From assembly GCF_009498215.1 (NCBI RefSeq), contig NZ_CP043498.1, positions 62,001-126,000 of the forward strand: a stretch of DNA of 64,000 nt. The letters run 5' to 3'. Source of the DNA: Rhizobium grahamii. GTDB taxonomy: Bacteria > Pseudomonadota > Alphaproteobacteria > Rhizobiales > Rhizobiaceae. Positions 16,326-26,251 of the stretch are shown piece by piece; position 1 is the first letter of the stretch; each line of letters begins with the position of its first letter. Under the pieces are notes generated by a model. The model had not been told where the DNA came from. It worked only from the letters and a program-made list of their open reading frames with translations, and did not search any database. The translations under genes were made by a program, and so were the position numbers.

Positions 16326-18878
16326 TTAGCTTGCGGACTTGCGTCCTGCCTCGGGCGGAAGGATTTCCGCGTCGTTGGCCTGAACTGTCACAGCTGCCTT
16401 GGCGTGGCGGCGACGCCAGTCGCCGAGGAAGAGCAGGATCGGCGCTGCGATGAAGACCGAGGATGCGCCGGCAACGAGGATGCCGAAGACCATCGGAACA
16501 GCAAAGCTCTCGACTGCGCTGCCGCCCCAGATTGCCATCGGCAGCAGGGCGAGGAAGGCCGTCGCGTTGGTGTAGAGGCTTCGTGCCAGCGTCTCGTTGA
16601 TCGACCGGTCGATGATTTCGCGCAGCGGCATCGACTTGTAGAGACGCATGTTTTCACGCATGCGGTCATAGACCACGACCTTGTCGTTCACGGAGTAGCC
16701 GACGAGCGTCAGGATTGCCGCGATAGCCGTCAGGTTGAAGTCGAGGCCGGTCAGCGCGAAGAAGCCGATCGCCTTGGTCACGTCGAGGATGAGCGTGACG
16801 ATGGCGCCGACTGCGAATGGCCATTCGAAGCGGTACCAGATGTAGAACAGCATCGCCAAGCTGGCGATGACGACAGACAGGATACCCGCCCATGCGAGCT
16901 CGCCGCTCACCTTCGGACCGATGACGTCGGTGCCGGTGACGGTTGCCGACGGGTCGATCTTGACGATCTCCGCCTTCAGCTTTTCAACCGCGGCAGTCTG
17001 CGCCTCCTCACCACCATCCTGGCGCTGCGCACGCACGGCCATGGTGTTGTTGTCACCATAGGACTGCAGGGACACTTCGCCGAGGCCAAGGCTGTTCAGG
17101 CCTTCGCGGAAGCGGCCAAGATCGCTTGCTTCAGCGGTCTTCACCGACATCTGAATACCACCACGGAAGTCGACGCCGTAGTTGAGGCCCGGATGGATGA
17201 AGAGGACGACAGAGGCGATCGACAGAAGCGCCGAAACCGTCACGCCGAAGAAGCGCGCCTTCATGAACTGGATGTGGCGGCCGTAAGGGTTGAACATCAT
17301 CGGGATCAGCGGCTTGATGTTCAGAACCTTGAGCTTACGACGACGGGTGATCTCGATCATTGTGACGCGAACGAAGGCGACCGATGTGAACATCGAGATG
17401 ATCAGGCCGAGCGCCATGGTGACCGCGAAGCCGCGGACCGGGCCGGTGCCGAACCAGAACAGGATCGCCGCTGCGATCAGCGCCGTCATGTTGCCGTCGA
17501 TAATCGTCGAGTAAGCGCGGCGGAAGCCGGTGTCGATGGCGGCAAAGGCGCTCTTGCCCTTGCGCGTCTCTTCACGGATGCGCTCGTTGATGAGAACGTT
17601 CGCGTCAACCGCAAGGCCGATACCGAGAACGACACCCGCGATACCTGGCAGCGTCAGCGTTGCGCCGACGAGCGTTAGTGCCGAGAAGGTCAGGATCGTG
17701 TGGATGAGCAGCGCGAAGTTCGCGAGGAAACCCCACTTGCCGTAGAGGATGAAGATGAAGGCCGCGACGAGCACGAAGCCGACGAGACCCGAATAGATGC
17801 CCATCTTGATGGCGTCCGCGCCGAGGTCGGCACCGACGGTGCGCTCTTCGATGACGGTGAGCTTGGCGGGCAGGGCGCCGGCGCGCAGCATGGCGGCAAG
17901 CGTCGTTGCGCTGTCAGCCGAGAAGCTGCCGGAGATCTGGCCGGAGCCGCCGGTGATCGGTTCGCGGATAACAGGCGCGCTCAGCACCTTGTCGTCGAGA
18001 ACGATGGCAAACGGATTGCCGACGTTCTGGCGGGTGATGTCGGCGAAGCGGGTTGCGCCGGCGCTGTCGAAGCGGAAGCTGACAACAGGCTCATGCGTGT
18101 TCGGGTCGAAGGAGACGCGGGCATCCGACAGGCGGTCGCCCGAGATTTCGACGCGATCGAGAACCGGATAGCTGTTGCCCTGCTCGTCCTTGAGCATCGT
18201 CACGCCCGGTCCCGGCTGGTTGTTCGGGGCGAGCATGTGGAAGGACATCTTCGCGGTCGAGCCGAGAAGCTGGCGAAGGCGGGACGGATCCTGTGCGCCC
18301 GGAAGCTGCACGAGAACGCGGTTTCCGCCGATACGCTGAATGGTCGGTTCTGCAACGCCGACCTGGTCGACGCGCTGACGGATGACTTCAAGGCTCTGCT
18401 GAACGGCGGAGTCGACGTTGGCCGCGATGCCAGCCGGTGAGAAGGCCACGAGAATATTGCTGCCGCTGGTCGTCACGGCGAGATCCGACTGGCCGGCGCT
18501 GAGGCCGGTGGCAATGGCGTTGCCGAGCGTCTTCAGCTGCGTGACGGCTTTGTCGGTCTGGGCCTGATCGTTCAGGGTAACGACGATCTGGTTCTGATTG
18601 CGGACGATCGACTTCGTCTGGATGTTCTTCTCGCGAAGGACGCGACGGGCATCCTGCAGGAGAGACTGCAGACGTTCGCGGGTCAGGTCCGCTTCGTCGA
18701 CTTCCAGAACGAGATGCGAGCCGCCGCGCAGGTCGAGACCGAGCGAAACGCGGTTGTGTGGCAGCCACGAGGGCAGACGGTCGAGCGTCGATTGCGGCAG
18801 TGCGTTCGGCAAAGCGATCAGAATGCCGAGGAGAATGATCACCGTATAGGTGAACACCAGCCATGGTGAATTACGCAT
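16326..18878 (-). CDS. secDF: SecD-SecF fusion, protein translocase subunit
   Basis: An 850-residue inner-membrane protein with SecD (about residues 1-510) and SecF (about 530-830) in one chain, as is common in Rhizobiales. It uses proton motive force to help pull secreted proteins out of SecYEG. SecD marks are LGLDLRGGSHLVLEVD near residue 47 and the six-helix bundle with GIGLAVDANVLINERIREE. The SecF part begins with GVDFRGGIQMSV and has VGYSVNDKVVVYDRMREN. The ATG at 18878 is chosen because the first membrane helix follows at once; a longer frame to 18923 adds a non-hydrophobic piece. A strong terminator follows. No yajC is seen beside it. Confidence 0.95.
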   Translation of the reverse strand: MRNSPWLVFTYTVIILLGILIALPNALPQSTLDRLPSWLPHNRVSLGLDLRGGSHLVLEVDEADLTRERLQSLLQDARRVLREKNIQTKSIVRNQNQIVVTLNDQAQTDKAVTQLKTLGNAIATGLSAGQSDLAVTTSGSNILVAFSPAGIAANVDSAVQQSLEVIRQRVDQVGVAEPTIQRIGGNRVLVQLPGAQDPSRLRQLLGSTAKMSFHMLAPNNQPGPGVTMLKDEQGNSYPVLDRVEISGDRLSDARVSFDPNTHEPVVSFRFDSAGATRFADITRQNVGNPFAIVLDDKVLSAPVIREPITGGSGQISGSFSADSATTLAAMLRAGALPAKLTVIEERTVGADLGADAIKMGIYSGLVGFVLVAAFIFILYGKWGFLANFALLIHTILTFSALTLVGATLTLPGIAGVVLGIGLAVDANVLINERIREETRKGKSAFAAIDTGFRRAYSTIIDGNMTALIAAAILFWFGTGPVRGFAVTMALGLIISMFTSVAFVRVTMIEITRRRKLKVLNIKPLIPMMFNPYGRHIQFMKARFFGVTVSALLSIASVVLFIHPGLNYGVDFRGGIQMSVKTAEASDLGRFREGLNSLGLGEVSLQSYGDNNTMAVRAQRQDGGEEAQTAAVEKLKAEIVKIDPSATVTGTDVIGPKVSGELAWAGILSVVIASLAMLFYIWYRFEWPFAVGAIVTLILDVTKAIGFFALTGLDFNLTAIAAILTLVGYSVNDKVVVYDRMRENMRLYKSMPLREIIDRSINETLARSLYTNATAFLALLPMAIWGGSAVESFAVPMVFGILVAGASSVFIAAPILLFLGDWRRRHAKAAVTVQANDAEILPPEAGRKSAS

Positions 18879-18970
18879 GTTGTTGTTTATCCTTGATAAC
18901 GCTTGAGCCTGCGCTCCTCGCACAGGCGGCGTGTCTTAAAAGCAATGGAAAGCGCCGCATTGGCGCGCAT

Positions 18971-19354
18971 TCATGCCGCTATCGCCGGAGGACCGTGCGA
19001 ATCGTAGGCCTTGCCATCGGCGGCGCGAAGCTGCGGATGGAAGGCGACGGGATGGGCGGGCGCCCCAAACGAAAGGAGCGCAATTCCAGGGACTGCTCCG
19101 ACTACGGCATTGCCGGAATCGTAAGGAGCATATTTCGGTGTCGCCTTGCGCTCGGCGGCCAGAATGCCACGGACGACGTCTCGCACGCTGACCTGCAGCG
19201 GCTGGCCATCCTTGCTGGACGAGGAGACAGAGTTCGGGCCGCGCGTTGGGCCGATCACGAGGCTGCCGCCGAGCAACAGGCCAAGATAGGCGAAAATGGC
19301 GACGACCAGAGAGAGCGCAACGCGACTGCTCATGCGGCGCGCATCGAGCCTCAT
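18971..19354 (-). CDS. Hypothetical single-pass membrane protein (about 127 aa)
   Basis: A protein with a short basic N-terminus, one membrane helix (ALSLVVAIFAYLGLLLGGSLVI) and a soluble C-terminal part of about 90 residues. No family is recognised. The start is uncertain: ATG at 19354 is used, but a TTG at 19393 and an ATG at 19333 are also in frame, and none has a clear ribosome binding site. The same frame continues upstream, past a TGA at 19409, into the small reading frame listed next. The gene lies 92 bases before secDF on the same strand. Confidence 0.5.
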   Translation of the reverse strand: MRLDARRMSSRVALSLVVAIFAYLGLLLGGSLVIGPTRGPNSVSSSSKDGQPLQVSVRDVVRGILAAERKATPKYAPYDSGNAVVGAVPGIALLSFGAPAHPVAFHPQLRAADGKAYDSHGPPAIAA

Positions 19355-19408
19355 CTCGTGATCGTTTGGATTTTCAGCCTCGTACCGGCTCAACGGCGCA
19401 AAAGTCTC

Positions 19409-19522
19409 TCATTTTTTATCGGGAGAAGGCGTTTCCTCGGCTGCGATTGTAGCAGTCTCGGCCTCGTCTTCATAGCGCACACTGTCATGATGCACTTGAG
19501 CCAGCCGGTCAACCATGCCCAT
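19409..19522 (-). CDS. Candidate small protein (37 aa)
   Basis: A 37-codon frame, MGMVDRLAQVHHD to PSPDKK, with an AGGA site seven bases before its ATG. Composition is acidic and protein-like. It ends with TGA at 19409, in the same frame as the next gene, with no other stop between them. It may be a separate small gene, or the 5' part of the membrane protein gene interrupted by a stop. No homolog is recognised. Confidence 0.3.
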   Translation of the reverse strand: MGMVDRLAQVHHDSVRYEDEAETATIAAEETPSPDKK

Positions 19523-19559
19523 GGCAATTTCCTGGTCTCGTGCGCTCAGGGCGCCGAGC

Positions 19560-20981
19560 TTAGTTGACCGAAAGGCAGCTCGACGAAAGCTTGTATGCAG
19601 AGATGGCTTTGCCGCGATAGTAGCCGTCTGTCCCCTGCCATGACCGGATCACCTGCTGTCCGGAAGGGCAGTTGAAGGGCTCGGTCGTCACGAAGAGAAC
19701 ATCCTGGCTGATGGTTGCCGGCAGCGCGAACGTCTGCTCGTAGTAATTCTCCGGGGCGCCCTGCGGCGGCCGAGCAAAGATCGTCAGTGGCTGGTCCCTG
19801 AGCGTATGGAACATGTCCGCGAGCAGATCCCTGTTGTCGCTGACGATGATCGAGACTTCAGACTGCCGCGCAAGATCGGCCGCTTCCCGGCTGATTTCGC
19901 TCCGGCCAAGGTAGCGTTTCATCACCTCGTCGCCATTGGGCAGGACGAGCTGATGCGCAAAGATGGTGGCCAGCGGGAAAAGGACGCTTGCGGCACCGTT
20001 GATGCCGAGCGAAATGCGCAGGCCCTTCGGCCACAGGCGCTGCAGCAGCCAAACAGCAAGCAGCGTTCCGGCCACATAAGCCGTTACCGCCCAGTTCGCA
20101 TAAGCCTTGGCGATCAGCGCCTGAAGCGTGATCAGCGCGACAATCGGAACCGAGAGCCAGATCAGCAGCTGTTCGAACGCGTTGCTTCGTCCCCTGAGGG
20201 CGCGATAGGTTGCCCAGAGGATCGCGGCGAACACGATCGGCCCGACGACGCCGAACTGTGCGGCGAAGAACTCAAGGCCGCGGCGAAGGTCAATTCCGAT
20301 CGTGCCCCAGTGCGCTATATCGGTCGTGTGCCTGACGGTCGTCGCATCGTGCGTGACGTTCCACCAGAGATTGGGCGCAGCAACCAGCAGGGCGGTAAGC
20401 ACCGCTATGAAGAAATCGCGCCAGGAGATCCGGGCCGTCGGCAACAGGATCAGTGCCAGAAGACCGCCGGGAACGACGAAGAGTATCGCATATTTGGACA
20501 GGAAGGCGCAGCCGACGCCCAGCCCCATTGCCAGCGCGAGTGCTACGGACCGGCGTTCGCGCAGTCCGAAATAGGCAAACAGCGCTATCGCCAGGAAGAG
20601 CAGCAGCACAACGTCTGTCGAAAAGAACACCGACGACAAGGCGACGCCCGGCAGGGTAATGTAGGTTGCTCCGACCCAGCCCTCGACCTCAGGCCCGATG
20701 AAGCGTCTGCTGATCTTCATCAGAACAACAGCCGTCGCCATGTGCACGAGCGGGCCGCAAAGCCTGATCCAGAAGATCGACGTCGATCCCGCGAGATCGG
20801 TCATGAGGCGAATGACCCATGCGATCATCGGCGGCTTCGAATAGTAGCCGAAATCGAGATGCTGGGACCAAAGCCAGTACTGCGCTTCGTCGACGAACAG
20901 ATCAGTCGTGTCGAAGTGAAGCGCAATCACGCGCCACAGCGTGAAGGCGATGATGACGAAAAGACCTTGCCGTGCAGACAT
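19560..20981 (-). CDS. GT39-type (ArnT/PMT-like) membrane glycosyltransferase
   Basis: A 473-residue polytopic membrane protein of the dolichyl-phosphate-mannose/ArnT-like family, which uses lipid-linked sugars on the outer face of the inner membrane. The N-terminal loop has the catalytic acidic pair in LFVDEAQYWLWS, followed by YYSKPPMIAWV, then about ten hydrophobic helices and a soluble C-terminal domain. The ATG at 20981 is chosen because the membrane helix begins eight residues later. The target could be lipid A, another glycolipid or protein; the sequence does not tell. Confidence 0.8.
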   Translation of the reverse strand: MSARQGLFVIIAFTLWRVIALHFDTTDLFVDEAQYWLWSQHLDFGYYSKPPMIAWVIRLMTDLAGSTSIFWIRLCGPLVHMATAVVLMKISRRFIGPEVEGWVGATYITLPGVALSSVFFSTDVVLLLFLAIALFAYFGLRERRSVALALAMGLGVGCAFLSKYAILFVVPGGLLALILLPTARISWRDFFIAVLTALLVAAPNLWWNVTHDATTVRHTTDIAHWGTIGIDLRRGLEFFAAQFGVVGPIVFAAILWATYRALRGRSNAFEQLLIWLSVPIVALITLQALIAKAYANWAVTAYVAGTLLAVWLLQRLWPKGLRISLGINGAASVLFPLATIFAHQLVLPNGDEVMKRYLGRSEISREAADLARQSEVSIIVSDNRDLLADMFHTLRDQPLTIFARPPQGAPENYYEQTFALPATISQDVLFVTTEPFNCPSGQQVIRSWQGTDGYYRGKAISAYKLSSSCLSVN

Positions 20982-21082
20982 CAGCCGGATTTCCAATTGA
21001 ACCGGCCTCCGATCGATCTCCGATCGGCACGACCACGGCGCCAAGGGCCGGCGCCCTCGTAGCGATTAATTGTGACGGAAAT

Positions 21083-21196
21083 TCAAAGGACGCGAAGGGA
21101 AGGGGCGACCCGGCTGGCTGCGAAGCTTTCGAGAATCGCGACCGCCGCCAGAACCGAGATGGCGAGGAAGCAGGAGCCCAGTCCGAGAACAATCAT
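21083..21196 (-). CDS. Small single-pass membrane protein (37 aa)
   Basis: A 37-residue frame that begins MIVLGLGSCFLAISVLAAVA, a single membrane helix, and ends in a short basic tail ending in SLRVL. AAGGATT precedes the ATG at a good distance. It lies about 100 bases upstream of the GT39 gene on the same strand and may be co-transcribed with it. No family is recognised. Confidence 0.4.
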   Translation of the reverse strand: MIVLGLGSCFLAISVLAAVAILESFAASRVAPSLRVL

Positions 21197-21629
21197 TGCC
21201 CAATCCTTTTGACGTCATGTCAGGGTATTGGGAGGCATATATCACGAAGCTTGCTTCGAACTTGTAGCAAGGCGGCAACGCCCGCCCCAGTAATTCATAG
21301 ATGGTTATTCGCATCGTTCCGAAAGTAGGTGTTCATAAAATGCGCATTAACTTTCACGCAAGGAATTAACCATAAACATTGCACGATACGTCGGAATGGG
21401 AAGTTTGACTCGTCCCCACCAGGCATGACGCCGTACCGCCGTACCGGGTCGATCCGGTATCCATCTCTCAAGAAGCTTTGCAGTGTGCATTGATCGGGAA
21501 GCCGTGGTCGCCGCTTTGGCCGGTGTCGGGCTGCCACCCTATCCGTGTACCATTGGACAAAGCAGGCGATTTCAGATCGGGCGTAAGCGCGTCCGGACAC
21601 ATGGTTAGGGACAGGCGTTGGGGCAGGAC
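21197..21629. other. 433-bp intergenic stretch before the chemotaxis operon
   Basis: No gene is seen. The left part is AT-rich with several TTAA steps. The right part holds a copy of the flagellin-type element at 21422-21462. The start of the che operon transcript probably lies here. Confidence 0.5.
21422..21462 (+). promoter_or_regulatory. Flagellin-type GGCATGA-CCGG-CCGG element upstream of icpA
   Basis: GGCATGACGC is followed by CCGG at element positions 23-26 and 33-36 and ends in TATCC, the same order and nearly the same spacing as the elements before the four flagellin genes. Here it lies 167 bases before the icpA start codon. This supports a role in transcription for a shared flagellar gene class, though that is inferred. 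Confidence 0.5.
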
Positions 21630-23240
21630 ATGCCATCGGATCAGGCTCGAGGAGCACAGGCAGGTAGCCTGCGCGATCGCCTGCGCTTTGTCGGCCTGGA
21701 TGCCGATCAATGCGATACCGTGCGCCGCAACCGCCTGCTTCTGCAGCAGCATCTCACCGTCGGCCTGCGTGATCTCTTCCAGCGGCTCCAGTCCTTCCCG
21801 GACGCGGCCCGGAATTTCGAGAGCGAACGGCAGGTCGAACGCCTTCATGATTTGCAGACGTCCCATTGGGATGTGCTGACGGATGCCCGCTTTGACAGCC
21901 TCTATGCCGAGCGGGTGAAAGTCCTTTCCGATTCCGAAAGCAAGATGGGCCTCGACCCGCGCTGGCATGTCGCCGGCCACGGTGTCGTTCTTGAGCATAT
22001 TGTCTCGGGCCTCGCCAGCGACCTTGCCGGACGCCCCTTCCTGCCGGGCGCCAAGCGTCGGGCACGCGAGATCACCGACCTGATGACGGCCGTGATCCGT
22101 CTCGTCATGGTTGATGTCGAAATAGCCGTTTCACTGCGCTTCAATGCTTTGCGCGCTTCCCAGCAGCGGCAGCTTGCCGACCAGCGTAGCGCCGACAAGG
22201 CTGAAGTTGTCAGCATTTTTGCCGACGTGATCGCCGGGTTGGCGGAACGCGACCTCACCGTTCGCTCCGAAGTCGAACCGCAAAGTGCCCATCGCGAGAT
22301 AGCGGAAGCGCTGAACGGCGCGCTCGATACGCTCCAGCACGAATTCACAAGCATCAGCGAGCGCACGGCAACCGCCGAAACCTCGGTCCAGGCGCTTGGC
22401 GATGCAAGCCGGCGCATTGCAGCCGACACGTCGGCCCATGCCGAAGAGTTGGTCGCCTCATCCTCCATGCTGTCGGGTCTTTCCGACAGCGTGCGCCGCG
22501 GTGCAGCCAATAGCCGCGCCGCAGAGCAGGCTGCGGCCTCGACGCGCCATGCCGCCGAGGAGAGCGGACAGGTCGTCGGTCGGGCGATATCCGCCATGGC
22601 CGATATCGAGAAATCCGCCGAGCGCATCGGCCAGATCATCGGCGCGATCGACGAGATCGCCTTCCAGACGAACCTTCTTGCGCTCAACGCTGGTATCGAA
22701 GCAGCGCGCGCCGGCGATTCCGGTCGTGGCTTCGCAGTCGTTGCCCAGGAAGTGCGCGCGCTTGCGCAGCGTTCCGCCGACGCGGCACGCGAGATCAAAA
22801 CCTTGGTCAGTACGACGAAATCCCAGGTCGACGCCGGCGTCCAGATGGTTGGCCGCACCCAGGATTCGATCGGCAACATCGTTCGCCAGGTGACAGAGAT
22901 CAACTCGGCAATCGCAACCGTCGCTGGCCAGGCCGGCGAACATGCGGATGCGCTCGATACCGTGGTGTCCGACGTCAGGGGATTGGGTGCGCGGCTCGGC
23001 AGTTCGGCCGGTGCGGCGCTTCATTCGGCCGGCGGCGCAAACGATCTGCATACGGTTATCGTCGAGCTCGGCAAGACGGTGCGCGAGTTCCGCATCGCCC
23101 GCCGGCAGGCAGAGGCCGACCAGAAGGCGAGGCGCGTCATCGAGCCGCAGCCAGCCGTCGCGGCGTTCGAGGAACAGGACGATTCATTGGACTTCATCCG
23201 CCCGGCTATCGGCCTCGGTGGAGGGCGAAATGTTTACTAA
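21630..23240 (+). CDS. icpA: Soluble chemoreceptor with globin-like sensor domain (IcpA)
   Basis: A 536-residue methyl-accepting chemotaxis protein without membrane segments. Residues about 15-170 match the globin-coupled-sensor/protoglobin fold (LHDLQTSHW, then MGLDPRWHVAGH). The signalling domain has the receptor hairpin tip IDEIAFQTNLLALNAGIEAARAG-type sequence near residue 345. At the position where globin-coupled sensors carry the heme-binding proximal His (HxxIGL), this protein has Glu103 (ESKMGL), so heme binding is doubtful. The ATG at 21630 is preferred over a TTG at 21618 because GGGGCAGGAC lies before it. It heads the che operon, as icpA does in S. meliloti. Confidence 0.9.
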   Translation: MPSDQARGAQAGSLRDRLRFVGLDADQCDTVRRNRLLLQQHLTVGLRDLFQRLQSFPDAARNFESERQVERLHDLQTSHWDVLTDARFDSLYAERVKVLSDSESKMGLDPRWHVAGHGVVLEHIVSGLASDLAGRPFLPGAKRRAREITDLMTAVIRLVMVDVEIAVSLRFNALRASQQRQLADQRSADKAEVVSIFADVIAGLAERDLTVRSEVEPQSAHREIAEALNGALDTLQHEFTSISERTATAETSVQALGDASRRIAADTSAHAEELVASSSMLSGLSDSVRRGAANSRAAEQAAASTRHAAEESGQVVGRAISAMADIEKSAERIGQIIGAIDEIAFQTNLLALNAGIEAARAGDSGRGFAVVAQEVRALAQRSADAAREIKTLVSTTKSQVDAGVQMVGRTQDSIGNIVRQVTEINSAIATVAGQAGEHADALDTVVSDVRGLGARLGSSAGAALHSAGGANDLHTVIVELGKTVREFRIARRQAEADQKARRVIEPQPAVAAFEEQDDSLDFIRPAIGLGGGRNVY

Positions 23241-23303
23241 AACAATGGAATATGACCGCGGCTCAGCTTTGAGGGGCCAAGATCAGGGGACAAGGGAAAG
23301 CTG

Positions 23304-23600
23304 ATGGCAGCAAAGAAGAATGGGAAGACGCTGAACCTGTCAGCGATCATCGACCTAAACGAAGCATCGTCCATGCGTGACAAGTTTCTGTCGCTGCGTG
23401 GCAGCGACCTTTCCATTGATGCTTCGGCTGTCGAGCGCGTCGGCACCCTCGGCGCGCAGGTTCTCATGGCGGCCGCCAAGACCTGGGACCAGGACAACCT
23501 CGCGTTCACCTTCAGCAAGGCTTCGGACGCATTTCAGAAAACCATGCAGCTGATTGGTGTCGATATCCACCATCTGCTCGCCAAGGAGATCCGGCAATGA
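23304..23600 (+). CDS. cheS: STAS-domain protein CheS
   Basis: A 98-residue single STAS domain. In S. meliloti, CheS binds CheA and speeds removal of phosphate from the sink regulator CheY1; position between icpA and cheY1 and length agree. The usual phospho-site DSxG of anti-sigma antagonists reads GTLG here (residues about 47-50), so the classic serine is absent. The start follows AGGGAAAG. The stop overlaps the cheY1 start by four bases, indicating translational coupling. Confidence 0.88.
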   Translation: MAAKKNGKTLNLSAIIDLNEASSMRDKFLSLRGSDLSIDASAVERVGTLGAQVLMAAAKTWDQDNLAFTFSKASDAFQKTMQLIGVDIHHLLAKEIRQ

Positions 23601-23962
23601 AGAAAAAAGTGCTTACCGTGGATGATTCACGGACGATCAGGAACATGCTTCTCGTCACCCTCAACAATGCGGGCTTCGAGACGATCCAGGCCGAAGACGG
23701 CATCGAAGGCCTCGAGGTTCTGGAAGAATCCAACCCCGACGTCATCGTCACCGACATCAACATGCCGCGCCTTGACGGTTTTGGCTTCATCGAAGGCGTT
23801 CGCCGCAACGACAAGTATCGCGCGATCCCGATCCTGGTCCTGACGACCGAAAGCGACGCGGAAAAGAAGAACCGCGCGCGCCAGGCCGGTGCGACCGGCT
23901 GGATCGTAAAGCCTTTCGACCCTGCCAAGCTGATCGATGCGATTGAGCGTGTAACCGCTTAA
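23597..23962 (+). CDS. cheY1: Chemotaxis response regulator CheY1
   Basis: A 121-residue receiver: Asp9/Asp10, phospho-acceptor Asp53 in VTDINMPRLDG, Thr-Thr in LVLTTES and Lys in IVKPFDP. In rhizobia CheY1 acts as a phosphate sink for CheA rather than as the main motor effector. It overlaps cheS by four bases and precedes cheA by 17 bases. Confidence 0.93.
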   Translation: MKKKVLTVDDSRTIRNMLLVTLNNAGFETIQAEDGIEGLEVLEESNPDVIVTDINMPRLDGFGFIEGVRRNDKYRAIPILVLTTESDAEKKNRARQAGATGWIVKPFDPAKLIDAIERVTA

Positions 23963-23979
23963 ACCCAGGAATTTCTCCT

Positions 23980-26247
23980 ATGGATATGAACGAAATCAAA
24001 GAGATCTTTTTCCAGGAGTGCGAGGAACAGCTCGCCGAACTGGAATCCGGTCTTCTGAAAATGAATGATGGCGATCGCGATCCGGAAACCGTCAATGCGG
24101 TGTTCCGTGCCGTCCATTCGATCAAGGGCGGCGCTGGCGCCTTCGGTCTGGATGATCTCGTCGCTTTCGCGCATGTCTTCGAGACCACACTTGATTGCGT
24201 TCGTTCCAACAAGCTTGAGCCGACCCAGGATGTCCTGAAGGTCATGCTCAAGTCAGCAGACGTCCTGGCCGATCTGACCAACGCTGCCCGCGATGGCGGC
24301 AGCGTTGACGAAAGCCGTAGCCGCGGCCTGGTGAAGGAACTGGAAGCGCTCGCCAACGGCGAGCTGCCAACGCCTTCCGCAGCCGCGGAGGCTCCGGCCC
24401 CCAAGGCGGCTCCTGTTGCCGCCGCTCCTGCGCCGAAGCCGACCGACGACAGTGGGTTCGAACCAATTCCCTTCTCCTTCGATGACTTCGGCGGCGAAGA
24501 GGAGGCGGGCTCCGACCTGCCGGCCTACGAAATCGTCTTCAAGCCGCGTTCGGACCTCTACTCCAAGGGCAACGACGCCACGCTGCTGCTCCGCGATCTC
24601 TCGCGTCTCGGCGAGATGAGCGTCTACTGCAACATGGATGAGCTGCCGGGCCTCGATGAGCTCGACCCGGAAGCCGCCTACTTCTACTGGAACGTCACGC
24701 TCAAGACCGACAAGGGCGAGGACGCGATCCGCACGGTGTTCGAGTTCGCCGAGTGGGACTGCGACCTGCAGATCACCGCAGCCGAAGCCAAGGCGGCTGT
24801 CGCCGACGCCGAAGAGCTGCCGATGATCCCGGTTCCCTTCGATCTGTCGATCCTCGATGACGGCGCTGCTGAAACCACGGTCTCACAGCCGAAGAGCGAC
24901 GCAGCTGCTGCCGTGGCCGCCGCCGAAACAGCGTCGAACGTCACACAGATTGCCGCGGCTCGTGTTGAAAAGAAGGAAACCGCTAGCGCTGCTGCCGCAA
25001 ATGCAGCCGCAGCTGCGCAGAACAACGCCGCCGCCGGTGCCGGTCAGACGATCCGCGTCGACCTCGACCGCGTCGATCGCCTGATCAACCTCGTCGGCGA
25101 GCTCGTCATCAACCAGGCGATGCTCTCGCAGAGCGTCATCGAGAATGACACGACCGGCACGTCTTCGATCAACATGGGCCTCGAGGAGCTGCAGCAGCTC
25201 ACCCGCGAGATCCAGGACTCGGTCATGGCGATCCGCGCACAGCCGGTGAAGCCGGTCTTCCAGCGCATGTCGCGTATCGTCCGCGAAGTCGCAGACATGG
25301 TCGGCAAGTCGATCCGCCTCGTCACTGAAGGTGAAAACACCGAAGTCGACAAGACGGTCATCGACAAGCTTGCCGAGCCTCTGACCCACATGATCCGCAA
25401 TGCCGTCGACCACGGCATCGAAAGCCCGGAAAAGCGCACCGCCGCCGGCAAGGATCCCGAGGGCACGATCAAGCTGACCGCGAAGCATCGTTCCGGCCGC
25501 ATCCTGATCGAACTGCAGGACGACGGCGCGGGCATCAACCGCGAACGCGTCAAGCAGAAGGCCATCGACAACGACCTGATCTCGCCGGACGCCAACCTGA
25601 CGGATGAGGAAATCGACAACCTGATCTTCGCGCCGGGCTTCTCCACGGCCGACAAGATCTCCGACATCTCCGGCCGCGGCGTCGGCATGGACGTCGTCAA
25701 GCGTTCGATCCAGGCACTCGGCGGCCGTATCAACATCACCTCCAGGCCGGGCCAGGGCTCCGTATTCACGATGAGCCTGCCTCTGACGCTCGCCGTTCTC
25801 GACGGCATGGTCGTTACGGTCGCAGGCCAGACGCTGGTCGTGCCGCTGACGGCTATCGTCGAGACACTGCAGCCGGAAGCCGCCGCGATCCACTCCTTCG
25901 GGGCGGGCCATCGCCTGATCTCGATCCGCAACAGCTTCTGCCCGCTGGTCGATGTCGGTCGCATCCTGAACTTCCGCGCCACCCAGGCCAATCCGGTGGA
26001 AGGCGTTGCCCTTCTCGTCGAATCCGAAGGTGGCGGGCAGCGCGCTCTCATGGTCGATGCGATCCAGGGGCAGCGTCAGGTCGTCATCAAGAGCCTCGAG
26101 GCGAACTATACGCATGTTCCGGGCATCGCTGCCGCAACCATCCTTGGTGATGGCCGCGTGGCGCTCATTCTGGACGTCGATGCAGTGGTCGGTGCTTCGC
26201 GCGGTCAAGCGCTGAAGCAGGACGTATCACTGGCAGCAGTGGGTTGA
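23980..26247 (+). CDS. cheA: Chemotaxis histidine kinase CheA
   Basis: A 755-residue kinase. The P1 domain has phospho-His46 in [17 protein letters not shown]2-like region covers about 170-280 between two Ala/Pro-rich linkers. P3 dimerisation starts near [19 protein letters not shown] (about 355). The P4 ATP-binding domain has [19 protein letters not shown] and [10 protein letters not shown], and the P5 CheW-like domain spans about 615-750. It receives input through CheW and receptors and phosphorylates CheY1, CheY2 and CheB. Length matches rhizobial CheA. Confidence 0.96.
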   Translation: MDMNEIKEIFFQECEEQLAELESGLLKMNDGDRDPETVNAVFRAVHSIKGGAGAFGLDDLVAFAHVFETTLDCVRSNKLEPTQDVLKVMLKSADVLADLTNAARDGGSVDESRSRGLVKELEALANGELPTPSAAAEAPAPKAAPVAAAPAPKPTDDSGFEPIPFSFDDFGGEEEAGSDLPAYEIVFKPRSDLYSKGNDATLLLRDLSRLGEMSVYCNMDELPGLDELDPEAAYFYWNVTLKTDKGEDAIRTVFEFAEWDCDLQITAAEAKAAVADAEELPMIPVPFDLSILDDGAAETTVSQPKSDAAAAVAAAETASNVTQIAAARVEKKETASAAAANAAAAAQNNAAAGAGQTIRVDLDRVDRLINLVGELVINQAMLSQSVIENDTTGTSSINMGLEELQQLTREIQDSVMAIRAQPVKPVFQRMSRIVREVADMVGKSIRLVTEGENTEVDKTVIDKLAEPLTHMIRNAVDHGIESPEKRTAAGKDPEGTIKLTAKHRSGRILIELQDDGAGINRERVKQKAIDNDLISPDANLTDEEIDNLIFAPGFSTADKISDISGRGVGMDVVKRSIQALGGRINITSRPGQGSVFTMSLPLTLAVLDGMVVTVAGQTLVVPLTAIVETLQPEAAAIHSFGAGHRLISIRNSFCPLVDVGRILNFRATQANPVEGVALLVESEGGGQRALMVDAIQGQRQVVIKSLEANYTHVPGIAAATILGDGRVALILDVDAVVGASRGQALKQDVSLAAVG

Positions 26248-26251
26248 GATA

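Noticed and set aside
16404..17678. A 424-codon plus-strand frame opposite secDF
   Set aside because: Antisense shadow; composition dominated by Arg, Asp, His and Glu without motifs.
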